From Anaerolineae bacterium (GTDB lineage Bacteria > Chloroflexota > Anaerolineae > J036 > Brachytrichaceae), in contig JAIMBB010000022.1 in NCBI GenBank assembly GCA_023511655.1, positions 1 through 33,160 on the forward strand: a stretch of 33,160 nucleotides of DNA. Reading direction: 5' to 3'. Shown here piece by piece: positions 15,537 through 22,621 of this stretch (its first letter is position 1; the number at the start of each line of letters is the position of its first letter). A program made the position numbers and the translations under genes. The notes beneath the pieces were generated by a model, which saw nothing but the letters and a program-made list of their open reading frames with translations, did no database searches and was not told where the DNA came from.

Positions 15537-16496
15537 ATGTCCACCGTTGCCGAACTCGCCTCTTCCAACCGCGGCTATTCCTATGCCTTCCTCGATGAGT
15601 TCGCCAAGCGAGAACTGCGCCGTCGCATCCTGAAGGCCATCGCCATTCCGGGTTACCAGGTGCCCTACGCCAGCCGTGAGCTGCCGATTGCCCGCGGGTG
15701 GGGGACAGGAGGCTTACAGGTGACCCTCGCCCTCGTCGGCCCAGACGACGTGGTGAAGGTGATTGACCAGGGCGCCGACGACAGCGTGAACGCAGCTAAC
15801 CTGCGCCGCTTCATCGCTCGCATGGCCGGCGCCGACACCACCACTGATGCGTCGCGGGCTACCCTGATCCAGAGCCGCCATCGCATCCCCGAGGAGCGCT
15901 TGCAGGAGCATCAGACGCTTGTGCTGCAGGTGCCCGACCCCGAGCCGCTGCGCAGCGTCGAACACGACATTAGCAAGGCGCGCCTGATGCACGCCGAAGC
16001 CGACTATGGCTTGCTATGGCTGAGCCTGTATGAGCAGTTGGTGCGTTATCGGCGCGTTACGTTGGGCGCAAGCTATCCCTGTTTGGTTCACCACCGCTAT
16101 GTGATGAGTCCCAGTCCGATTCCCCGCTGGGACGTGCCAAAGCTGCACCAGTCGGCACACCTCACCTTGCTTTCGGCCGGTCGCGAGAAGCGCTTGTATG
16201 CCGTGCCGCCTTACACCGACGTGCGTCCGCTCGAGTTCGCAGACGTGCCGTTCCGCGTGGAGGATCAGCGCGGCTGGATGTGTTACCGGACGGGGCTGCA
16301 GAACAAGTTCATGAACGAGCTACCCCAGACTGGTGGTGGCGCGATCTACGAGATCTCCGACACAGGATTCGTGGAGAAGGTGCTGCGCAAGGTACCTGAT
16401 CGTGAAGCGGCGGGGAGCACGCCCGCGCAGGCCGCGGTCGGCGCGACATACTACGACGATGAAGGGAGGTTCTACATAGATGGTTACCTCAGGTAG
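15537..16496 (+). CDS. phnJ: PhnJ-family C-P lyase homologue lacking the usual iron-sulfur cysteines
   Basis: A 319-residue protein aligned over its length with PhnJ, the radical-SAM enzyme that cleaves the C-P bond of 5-phosphoribosyl 1-phosphonates. Conserved stretches: RRRILKAIAIPGYQVPYASR (29-48), GWGTGGLQVT (54-63), DDVVKVIDQGADDSVN (70-85), RYVMSPSPIP (187-196), GREKRLYAVPPYT (215-227). E. coli PhnJ then has a C-x2-C, a third Cys just before SDT and a fourth six residues later (Cys241, 244, 266, 272). Here the matching stretch has C249 only; the others read T252, I273 (in ISDT) and V279. The whole protein has just two cysteines (182 and 249). About 35 extra residues follow at the C-terminus. 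The frame is intact and sits between phnI and phnK, overlapping phnK by 17 bp. Activity is therefore in question. Confidence 0.88.
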   Translation: MSTVAELASSNRGYSYAFLDEFAKRELRRRILKAIAIPGYQVPYASRELPIARGWGTGGLQVTLALVGPDDVVKVIDQGADDSVNAANLRRFIARMAGADTTTDASRATLIQSRHRIPEERLQEHQTLVLQVPDPEPLRSVEHDISKARLMHAEADYGLLWLSLYEQLVRYRRVTLGASYPCLVHHRYVMSPSPIPRWDVPKLHQSAHLTLLSAGREKRLYAVPPYTDVRPLEFADVPFRVEDQRGWMCYRTGLQNKFMNELPQTGGGAIYEISDTGFVEKVLRKVPDREAAGSTPAQAAVGATYYDDEGRFYIDGYLR

Positions 16497-17310
16497 GGAT
16501 GCGCCGCGGCCGGTCTCCGCGCACGCCCCCGTCATCGTCACTTCGCCGCCCCTGCTGCAGGTGCGCGGCCTGGTCAAGCGATATGGCGGCCACGTCGTCG
16601 CCGTAGATCGCGTGGATATCGAAGCATATGCCGGCGAGGTGCTCGGCATCGTCGGCGAATCGGGTTCGGGCAAGAGCACGGTGCTGCGCCTGCTCAACCT
16701 CGAAGAGCGACCGGACGCAGGCGAGTATTTCTTCGACGTCCCCGCGCTGGCCGGTCGAAACCTCTTCACGCTGGATCGGATGGCGCAGCGGCGCGTGCGC
16801 ACCTTCGACATCGGCATCGTGTACCAGAACCCACACCTGGGTTTGCGCATGCGCAACACCAGCAGCGGCAACATCGCCGAGCGGTTGATCGTGGCCGGCG
16901 AACGCGCCTATCGGACCTTGCGACTGGCCGCGCGCGAGGCCCTGGCGGCCTCGGAGTTCCCGCTCGATCGCATGGACGATCCGCCCGTTCGATTGAGCGG
17001 CGGCATGCAGCAGCGCGTGCAACTGGCCAAGGCCATCGCGCTCAAGCCAAAGCTGCTCCTGCTCGACGAACCGACCACCGGCCTGGATGTCTCGGTGCAG
17101 GCGCTCGTGCTCGATACGCTCAAACGCCTGCAGCGCGAGACCGGGGTAACCACCATCATCGTCTCACACGACCTGGGCGTAATCCGCATGTTGGCCGACC
17201 GCGTGATGGTGATGCGCTACGGCCGCGTGGTCGAGCAAGGCTTGACGGATCAAGTGTTGGAGGATCCGCAGGATGCTTACACCCAGCAGTTGGTGCACGC
17301 AAAGCTGTGA
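16480..17310 (+). CDS. phnK: Phosphonate C-P lyase system ATPase PhnK
   Basis: A 276-residue ABC-type ATPase related to the oligopeptide-importer ATPases but acting without a membrane partner. Walker A is GESGSGKST (59-67), the signature is LSGGMQQRVQLAKAI, Walker B is LLLLDEPTTGLD, and the switch His lies in IVSHDLGV. VYQNPHLGLRMRNTSSGNIAE is typical of PhnK. In the known complex PhnK docks on the PhnJ subunit of the core. The ATG at 16480 overlaps the phnJ end and has AAGGGAGG (16462-16469) as ribosome binding site. The first 20 or so residues are an Arg/Pro/Ala-rich extension compared with E. coli (about 252). Confidence 0.9.
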   Translation: MVTSGRDAPRPVSAHAPVIVTSPPLLQVRGLVKRYGGHVVAVDRVDIEAYAGEVLGIVGESGSGKSTVLRLLNLEERPDAGEYFFDVPALAGRNLFTLDRMAQRRVRTFDIGIVYQNPHLGLRMRNTSSGNIAERLIVAGERAYRTLRLAAREALAASEFPLDRMDDPPVRLSGGMQQRVQLAKAIALKPKLLLLDEPTTGLDVSVQALVLDTLKRLQRETGVTTIIVSHDLGVIRMLADRVMVMRYGRVVEQGLTDQVLEDPQDAYTQQLVHAKL

Positions 17311-17357
17311 GTGGTGTTGCGCGTAGCTCATTGCATATCGCGCAATACGTGCAAATC

Positions 17358-18125
17358 ATGTCTCTGCTTCAAGTCAACCGCCTGTCCAAGCGCTTCATCA
17401 TGCACCACCTGCGGCGCGAGGTGATGGCGTTCGACTGCCTCACTTTTGATGTGCGCGAAGGTGAGTTCGTATTGGTTGTTGGCCCGAACGGCGTCGGCAA
17501 AAGCACGCTGCTGCGTTGCCTATATCGCACATATCTCCCCACATCCGGCCAGGCGATATATCACTCGCGCTATGGCGCGATTGACCTGGCATGCGCATCC
17601 GATGTGGACATTGTGCGGTTACGCCGAGAGGAGATTGGCCACGTCACGCAGTTCCTGCGCGTGCGGCCGCGCGTGAGCGCGCGCGAGGCGGTTGCCGAGC
17701 CGCTGCTGGCTGCCGGCCTCTCGCCGATCGAGGCCGGGAAGCGGGCTTCGCACGCATTGGATGCGTTGGGCCTGAAGCGCGAATTGTGGGATGCCTACCC
17801 CACCACCTTCTCCGGCGGTGAGCAGCAGAAGGTGAACCTTGCGCGTGCCCTGATCGCTCCGCGTCGGCTGGTGTTGCTCGACGAGCCGACGGCGTCGCTC
17901 GATGCGCACGCGCGCCGGGCGTTGGTCGAACGGCTGGCGCAGCTCAAGCAAGCCGGCGTGGCGATCATCGGCGTATTCCACCATGCCGAAGACGTGCGCG
18001 GCCTGGTGGACAAGGAGATCGCGCTCACGGCTGATAGTCAACGTCCGTCGGAGGGTGATGGGCTTTTGACGTCTTCCATCGCTTGCAATGGTTGTGCCGG
18101 AGGTTCTGGTGATGTGGCTGAGTGA
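17358..18125 (+). CDS. phnL: Phosphonate C-P lyase system ATPase PhnL
   Basis: A 255-residue ABC-type ATPase (E. coli PhnL about 226). Walker A reads GPNGVGKST (42-50), the signature SGGEQQKVNLARAL, and Walker B LVLLDEPTASLD, with IGVFHHAEDVRGLVDKEI at the switch region, as in PhnL. In the family PhnL is required with PhnG, PhnH and PhnI for the first step, and it binds the PhnK dimer in the assembled complex. I start at the ATG 17358 (MSLLQVNRLSKRF); a GTG at 17307 overlapping the phnK stop is in frame and cannot be excluded. About 30 extra C-terminal residues, Ser/Gly-rich with two cysteines, overlap the start of phnM. Confidence 0.9.
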   Translation: MSLLQVNRLSKRFIMHHLRREVMAFDCLTFDVREGEFVLVVGPNGVGKSTLLRCLYRTYLPTSGQAIYHSRYGAIDLACASDVDIVRLRREEIGHVTQFLRVRPRVSAREAVAEPLLAAGLSPIEAGKRASHALDALGLKRELWDAYPTTFSGGEQQKVNLARALIAPRRLVLLDEPTASLDAHARRALVERLAQLKQAGVAIIGVFHHAEDVRGLVDKEIALTADSQRPSEGDGLLTSSIACNGCAGGSGDVAE

Positions 18126-19293
18126 TGCAAAGATCGTGTTGCCCGATCGTGTGATGGAGCGCGGTTCGATCTGCGTTGAGGGCGAACGCATCGTCGCTAT
18201 CGTCGAAGGGCCGGCACCGCATGCCGACTGGGACTTGCACGGGCTGACGGTCACGCCGGGCATCATTGACATGCACGGCGACATGATCGAGCGCGAAATC
18301 GAGCCGCGCCCAGGCGTGCACCTGCCGTTCGATATGGCCTTGATCGAACTGGATAAGCGCCTGGCAGCCAACGGGGTGACCACAGCCTACGCCGCTGTCT
18401 CATTCGCTGAACTCTGGGATAAGCACGAGCTGCGCCGCGAAGAGCGCGCCCGCGAAATTGTTGCTGCCATTTGCCGGCACCGCGACGCGTTGTTGACCGA
18501 TATGCGCGTGCATGCTCGCTTCGAGGTGACCAACCGCCGGGCGCCGCCTGTGTTGTTGGAGTTGATCGCTGCCGGGCAAGTGGACCTGGTCTCGGTGAAC
18601 GACCACACGCCCGGGCAGGGCCAGTACCGCGACCTGGAGAAATACGTCAGGACGATCGCGGAGTGGCGCAACGTCTCGGCCGACGCAGTCGCCGATATGA
18701 CGCGAGATCGCATCGCCCGGATGCAGGAAACGCCGCCGGCTTGGGATGTGGTGCGCGAGGTCACGGCGCTCGCCATGCACTACCGGCTGCCGATCGCCTC
18801 ACACGACGACGACACACCGGAGAAAGTGGCTTTCATGGCCGGGCTGGGCGTGACGATCAGCGAGTTCCCGGTGACTTTGGAGGCAGCCGAAGAGGCCAAG
18901 CAGCGCGGCATGCACGTGGTGATGGGCGCGCCGAACGCGCTGCGCGGGACGTCCCATTCTGGCAACCTCAGCGCGATGGATGCTATCGCCGCGGGCGTGG
19001 TGGACATGCTAGCAGCGGACTATCATCCGGCGGCCCTGTTGCAAGCTGCCTACGCAGTCGTCGCGCGCGGTGTGTTGCCGTTACATCGAGCAATCGGGCT
19101 CATCGCTCAGAACGTGGCCGAAGGCCTGGGCCTGCGCGAGCGCGGCGTCATCGCTGAGCGAAGCTACGCTGATATTGCGCTGATCGAGGAAGGGCCGCTG
19201 CGCCCGCGCGTGCGTGGCACGCTACGGCATGGCCAATTCATCTATCTCGATCGGGTGCTCGCAGCGCGAAGGAAGCATGCTATACAGAGTTGA
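18112..19293 (+). CDS. phnM: Alpha-D-ribose 1-methylphosphonate 5-triphosphate diphosphatase
   Basis: A 393-residue amidohydrolase-superfamily enzyme that removes diphosphate from the ribose-phosphonate triphosphate before PhnJ acts. Visible metal-binding elements are DMHGDMIE (53-60), H134 in MRVHARFE, VNDHTPGQGQY (162-172), and SHDDDTPE (230-237). ALRGTSHSGNLSAMDA and a LAADYHPAALL segment in the last third complete the PhnM pattern. The start at 18112 is chosen because GGAGG (18099-18103) lies eight bases upstream; an ATG at 18088 would put that site inside the gene. It overlaps phnL by 14 bp and the next gene by 17 bp, showing a single transcript. Confidence 0.94.
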   Translation: MWLSDAKIVLPDRVMERGSICVEGERIVAIVEGPAPHADWDLHGLTVTPGIIDMHGDMIEREIEPRPGVHLPFDMALIELDKRLAANGVTTAYAAVSFAELWDKHELRREERAREIVAAICRHRDALLTDMRVHARFEVTNRRAPPVLLELIAAGQVDLVSVNDHTPGQGQYRDLEKYVRTIAEWRNVSADAVADMTRDRIARMQETPPAWDVVREVTALAMHYRLPIASHDDDTPEKVAFMAGLGVTISEFPVTLEAAEEAKQRGMHVVMGAPNALRGTSHSGNLSAMDAIAAGVVDMLAADYHPAALLQAAYAVVARGVLPLHRAIGLIAQNVAEGLGLRERGVIAERSYADIALIEEGPLRPRVRGTLRHGQFIYLDRVLAARRKHAIQS

Positions 19294-19927
19294 CCGCTTT
19301 CCCCCGGACCGCATCCACGCACCAAAACGGCTGTGTGAGCAGCCGACCATCCATCCATCGTCGTTCGTGCTCGATAGTCGCCTCGGCTCGTGGACGGATA
19401 TCGGGCCAAACTGCTCGATTGTCGAGTCGGTCTTCGATGATTACAGCTACGTCGCCGGCGACGCACAAATTATTTACGCCGAGATCGGCAAGTTCTGCTC
19501 GATCGCCTCACATGTGCGCATTAACCCAGGGAATCACCCGATGGATCGCGTAACCCAACACCACTGCACATACCGACGCGTCGAATACGGGTTCGCCTCC
19601 ACGGACGACGAAGCGTTCTTCGATTGGCGCCGCGCACACAAGTGCATTGTCGGCCATGACGTGTGGATTGGTCATGCAGCCATCATCATGCCTGGTGTGA
19701 CGATTGGCGTGGGCGCGGTGGTCGGATCCGGCGCAGTAGTGACCAGGGACGTAAGACCGTATGAGATCGTCGTCGGTGTGCCGGCCAGGCCGATACGCGC
19801 ACGCTTCAGCGACGCGGTGATCGAGAAGCTCATGCGTATTGCATGGTGGGACTGGGATCGGCCGACGCTCGAGGCACGCTTCGACGATTTCCGAGATCTG
19901 AACGCCTTCATCGAGAAGTATGGATGA
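19277..19927 (+). CDS. Phosphonate-locus hexapeptide-repeat acetyltransferase
   Basis: A 216-residue left-handed beta-helix acyltransferase of the xenobiotic/chloramphenicol acetyltransferase (CatB-like) type. The helix repeats are seen in LGSWTDIGPNCSIVES and VWIGHAAIIMPGVTIGVGAV, with GVPARPIRARF near the end. The presumed catalytic His is H87 in NPGNHPMDR. Members of this family are regularly found at the end of phn operons, where they are thought to acetylate aminoalkylphosphonates or other toxic intermediates, in the role that PhnO plays in E. coli. The ATG at 19277 overlaps the phnM 3' end and is preceded by AAGGAAG. The acceptor substrate is inferred from context only. Confidence 0.85.
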   Translation: MLYRVDRFPPDRIHAPKRLCEQPTIHPSSFVLDSRLGSWTDIGPNCSIVESVFDDYSYVAGDAQIIYAEIGKFCSIASHVRINPGNHPMDRVTQHHCTYRRVEYGFASTDDEAFFDWRRAHKCIVGHDVWIGHAAIIMPGVTIGVGAVVGSGAVVTRDVRPYEIVVGVPARPIRARFSDAVIEKLMRIAWWDWDRPTLEARFDDFRDLNAFIEKYG

Positions 19928-20471
19928 CGCGTCGTGCGAGCTGATCTTGTATGCATGTCCGGTTGGCGAATTGGCCACACAACTGGACGCGTACTACGCG
20001 CGCACGCGTGCCGAATTCGGCCCAAACGCCGCCCATCGCTATCCACCGCACGTCACGCTCACCGGCTTCTTCCATGACACCGTCGCAGCCATCTCCATTT
20101 ACATTCAGGCGCTCACCACGGCGCTGGCTGCGGCGCCGCAACCGCCGAAGATCACCATCGCCGGCGCGATGTTCGAGCCGACCTTTCACGGTTTGCTGAT
20201 CAAGTCGCCCTGGTTGAGGGACCTGACAAAGGCATTCGCCTGGCTGGCCCATTCACCCACGCGCCGCGATGCGCTGCGCTTGAAGGATTGGCTTCACCTC
20301 AGCCTGGCCTACGACTTTCCTCCTGAGCACCATGCGCCGCTGGCCGAGTGCGGGCGTGCGATGGTGGATATCGCTGCCTCCGTTCGGTGGGAGTTGCGTT
20401 TGTATGAGCGCTACGGTATGCACGAATGGCGTTGTCACTGCACACGCATGCTGGGCTTAATCGCTGCTTAA
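19920..20471 (+). CDS. 2H phosphoesterase (2'-5' RNA ligase/cyclic phosphodiesterase superfamily)
   Basis: A 183-residue protein with the two HxT/S motifs of the 2H superfamily: HVTLTG (H44, T46) and HLSLAY (H126, S128), spaced as in two-lobed 2H folds. Enzymes of this superfamily open 2',3'-cyclic or 1'',2''-cyclic phosphates. Other phn operons carry a 2H member (the DUF1045 type), but this one is shorter and resembles the simpler cyclic-phosphodiesterase branch. It overlaps the acetyltransferase stop (8 bp), so it is co-translated with the locus. Since no phnP (metal-dependent cyclic phosphodiesterase) is visible, I infer that it may hydrolyse 5-phospho-ribose 1,2-cyclic phosphate, the product of C-P cleavage. 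It is cytosolic. Confidence 0.82.
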   Translation: MDDASCELILYACPVGELATQLDAYYARTRAEFGPNAAHRYPPHVTLTGFFHDTVAAISIYIQALTTALAAAPQPPKITIAGAMFEPTFHGLLIKSPWLRDLTKAFAWLAHSPTRRDALRLKDWLHLSLAYDFPPEHHAPLAECGRAMVDIAASVRWELRLYERYGMHEWRCHCTRMLGLIAA

Positions 20472-20487
20472 CAGCCATCCGTATCAT

Positions 20488-20513
20488 GTCGTATCAACGA
20501 CGATGGATACGAC
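20488..20513. promoter_or_regulatory. Possible ArsR operator overlapping the first arsR start
   Basis: GTCGTAT (20488-20494) and ATACGAC (20507-20513) form an inverted repeat across 12 bases that spans the arsR start codon. GTATCA also occurs twice, at 20481 and 20491. A position over the start would suit autorepression, but the arms are short and the call is tentative. Confidence 0.3.
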
Positions 20514-20862
20514 CACCGGCGCACGCATCCCAACCGGCGGCATTTGCGAGACACAGTCGGTTGACCTCGACCGAGTCTTCCCGCTGATCAAATTGCTGGG
20601 CGAGCCGAATCGGTTGCGCATCTTCGCATTGCTGACGCGAGGGGAACGCTGCGTGTGCGACATCGAATCTGCCATGGCAATGCCGCAGAACCTGGTGTCG
20701 CATCATCTGCGCGTCTTGCGCGAAGCCGATCTGATCGAGGTGCGCCGCGATGGGCGTTGGGCCTATTACCGCGTGAACAAGGCGTATTGGGCGCGCGTAT
20801 ACCCGGCGCTGTGCCGGCTGTTCGATCCCGAGCAGATGAGCGACGCGCCGGCTCGTTGTTGA
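20503..20862 (+). CDS. arsR: ArsR-family metalloregulator (classical arsenic type)
   Basis: A 119-residue winged-helix repressor. LLGEPNRLRIFALL leads into ERCVCDIE (C50 and C52), the arsenite-sensing ELCVCDL-type motif. It is followed by the recognition helix region MPQNLVSHHLRVLREADLI and the wing RRDGRWAYYRVN. A further Cys is the last residue. In the family, As(III) binding to the cysteines releases the protein from its operator. It heads a block of arsC, arsC and an aquaporin on the same strand, 31 bp after the phosphonate locus. No Shine-Dalgarno sequence is obvious at the ATG 20503. The gene probably represses its own transcript. Confidence 0.9.
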   Translation: MDTTTGARIPTGGICETQSVDLDRVFPLIKLLGEPNRLRIFALLTRGERCVCDIESAMAMPQNLVSHHLRVLREADLIEVRRDGRWAYYRVNKAYWARVYPALCRLFDPEQMSDAPARC

Positions 20863-20919
20863 GGCCATGAATGGCCCGCCTGCGTGAACGCTATATCCAA
20901 TCGTGACATTGCCTCAATC

Positions 20920-21360
20920 ATGAATGACATACGCAAGAAACGAGTGTTGATTTTGTGCACGGCCAACTCGGCGCGCAGCCAGATGGCCGAGGGCATCCTG
21001 CGCTGGTTAGGGGGCGACCGCTACGAAGTCTTCAGCGCCGGCACCAAAGCCACCCGCGTGAATCCGTTTGCTATCCGCGTCATGGATGAGCTTGGCGTGG
21101 ATATTCGCAGCCAGTACTCGAAGACCTACGAACAGTTCATCGGCCAGCCCTTTGATGCGGTGATTACCGTGTGCGACGACGCAGCCGAGACCTGCCCATT
21201 TCTGCCCGGCCGATACCACCGTATTCATTGGAGCTTTCCCGATCCTGCCGCTGTGGAGGGCGACGACGCCAAGCTGCAAGCCTTCCGAGATGTGCGCGAC
21301 GGGTTGATCGAAAAATTCAAGGAGTTCGTCCGAACCAACCAGGAGGTTTCCAGTGCCTAA
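20920..21360 (+). CDS. arsC: Arsenate reductase, thioredoxin-dependent (first copy)
   Basis: A 146-residue low-molecular-weight phosphatase-fold protein. The P-loop C13-TANSARS has the catalytic Cys and Arg. The redox cysteines C85 and C92 sit in VCDDAAETCP with the six-residue spacing of the thioredoxin-linked arsenate reductases, and D108 in FPDPA is the general acid. It reduces cytosolic arsenate to arsenite. I start at ATG 20920; a GTG at 20884 is in frame and would add 12 residues without family resemblance. A small palindrome, GGCCAT-GA-ATGGCC (20863-20876), sits between arsR and this gene. The gene ends 8 bp into the next one. Confidence 0.9.
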   Translation: MNDIRKKRVLILCTANSARSQMAEGILRWLGGDRYEVFSAGTKATRVNPFAIRVMDELGVDIRSQYSKTYEQFIGQPFDAVITVCDDAAETCPFLPGRYHRIHWSFPDPAAVEGDDAKLQAFRDVRDGLIEKFKEFVRTNQEVSSA

Positions 21361-21811
21361 GTCCAACGTCTTGTTTCTGTGCACCGGCAATTCGGCTCGT
21401 AGCCAAATGGCCGAGGCGTTTCTGCGCCACTACGCGTCCGACCTGTTTAATGCCTACAGCGCCGGGCTGGAACCGCGGGGCATGAACCCGTTCACTGTAA
21501 AAGTAATGAACGAAATCGGCATCAGCGTTGAGGGGCAATACTCCAAGAGCCTGCGGGAGTACCTGGGCAAACAACTGTTCGCTTACCTGGTCACCGTATG
21601 CGCCGACGCGGAAGCCAGGTGCCCGACCGTATGGCCAGGGGTGCAATATCGCCTGCACTGGAAGTTCGACGACCCGGCGGCCGAGCAAGGCACCGACGAG
21701 CAGAAGTTGGCCAAATTCCGCGAAGTGCGCGACCAGATCCACGCAGCCGTCAAAGCGTTTGTTGCAGAAGAACGAGCCAAGCATGGCGCAACTTCAACCT
21801 CTCAACGCTAG
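21353..21811 (+). CDS. arsC: Arsenate reductase, thioredoxin-dependent (second copy)
   Basis: A 152-residue paralogue of the preceding protein with the same active-site parts: P-loop C10-TGNSARS, redox pair C83 and C90 in VCADAEARCP, and the DDPA acid loop near 107. It differs clearly in sequence from the first copy (for example RGMNPFTVKVMNEIGI against RVNPFAIRVMDELGV), so this is an old duplication or a second acquisition rather than a recent tandem copy. The GTG start at 21353 has AGGAGG (21341-21346) upstream, inside the first arsC, and the overlap suggests coupling. Protein tyrosine phosphatase activity is an alternative, but the extra cysteine pair argues for arsenate reduction. Confidence 0.88.
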   Translation: MPKSNVLFLCTGNSARSQMAEAFLRHYASDLFNAYSAGLEPRGMNPFTVKVMNEIGISVEGQYSKSLREYLGKQLFAYLVTVCADAEARCPTVWPGVQYRLHWKFDDPAAEQGTDEQKLAKFREVRDQIHAAVKAFVAEERAKHGATSTSQR

Positions 21812-22523
21812 TCGTTCTCACTGGCAGCGCTATCTGGCCGAGTTGATCGGCACGTTCTTCGTAGTATTCGGCGCTTGTGGCGCCGTCATCAGCAATGGCG
21901 CCAGCAACGGGGCTGTGACGTTGCTGGGCATCGCGCTGGTGCCGGGCCTGGTCGTGCTGGCGATGGTCTATGCACTCGGCCCGGTATCGGCGGCCCACTT
22001 CAACCCGGCCGTCACACTGGCATTTGCGACCGTACGCCGTTTCCCTTGGAAGCATGTGCCTCCCTATCTCATCGCCCAGGCCGCCGGTGCGCTTTTGGCC
22101 AGCCTGCTGCACCAAGTGCTGTTTGGCCGCGATGTGGCGCTGCAGGTCAACTTTGGCGCGCACATTCCTGCGCCGTGGGTATCGGCTCCATCCGCATTCG
22201 GCTTCGAAGTAATCTACGGCTTTCTGCTCATGTTCGTCATCATGAGCGTAGCGACCGACAAGCGGGTCGCGTCGCCGATCCCCGGCCTGGCTATCGGCTT
22301 GACCGTGGCCCTGGCCATCATGATGGGTGGGCCAATCAGCGGCGCATCTATGAACCCAATTCGCAGCCTGGCCCCGGCCGTGTTGGCTGGCGGTCAGGCG
22401 CTGGCTGTGCTGCCAATCTACCTGGTCGCGCCAACCCTTGGCGCTGTGCTGGCTGCCCTCACCTACGAAGCGCTGCGCGACGGGCCGCACCACGCGCAAG
22501 CTGCACCAGCGGACCTGGTTTGA
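21783..22523 (+). CDS. MIP-family aquaporin/aquaglyceroporin, probable arsenite channel
   Basis: A 246-residue six-helix channel. The first half-helix motif is HFNPAV (72-77). The second is ASMNPIRS, where Ile replaces the Ala of the usual NPA. AELIGTFFVVFGACGAV opens the first helix. In ars operons, channels of this kind (for example AqpS) let arsenite run out down its gradient after arsenate reduction, in place of ArsB or Acr3 pumps. No ArsB/Acr3 gene is visible here, and the gene overlaps the second arsC by 29 bp, which supports that role. The ATG 21783 fits the family start. The substrate is inferred from context. Confidence 0.88.
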   Translation: MAQLQPLNASRSHWQRYLAELIGTFFVVFGACGAVISNGASNGAVTLLGIALVPGLVVLAMVYALGPVSAAHFNPAVTLAFATVRRFPWKHVPPYLIAQAAGALLASLLHQVLFGRDVALQVNFGAHIPAPWVSAPSAFGFEVIYGFLLMFVIMSVATDKRVASPIPGLAIGLTVALAIMMGGPISGASMNPIRSLAPAVLAGGQALAVLPIYLVAPTLGAVLAALTYEALRDGPHHAQAAPADLV

Positions 22524-22530
22524 TCAAGTC

Positions 22531-22558
22531 AAGGGCGAGGCAGTGCCTCGCCCTTTTC
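22531..22558 (+). terminator. Rho-independent terminator after the aquaporin gene
   Basis: AAGGGCGAGGC (22531-22541) pairs with GCCTCGCCCTT (22545-22555) across a 3-base loop, with TT following directly. The stem is perfect and lies just after the aquaporin stop, closing the first arsenic transcript. The T run is short (four T's counting the last two of the stem). Confidence 0.8.
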
Positions 22559-22565
22559 AGAGCCC

Positions 22566-22598
22566 TTGACACATCGAAGTTTATCTATATGATGGATA
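22566..22598 (+). promoter_or_regulatory. Sigma-70 promoter with overlapping palindromic operator, before the second arsR
   Basis: TTGACA (22566-22571) and TATGAT (22588-22593) are 16 bp apart, a near-consensus promoter. An imperfect 17-bp palindrome, TATCTATATGATGGATA (22582-22598), covers the -10 element. This is where an ArsR dimer would block RNA polymerase. It lies 24 bp before the arsR start. Confidence 0.7.
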
Positions 22599-22621
22599 GC
22601 AACAGATAGCCGTTCATCGAT

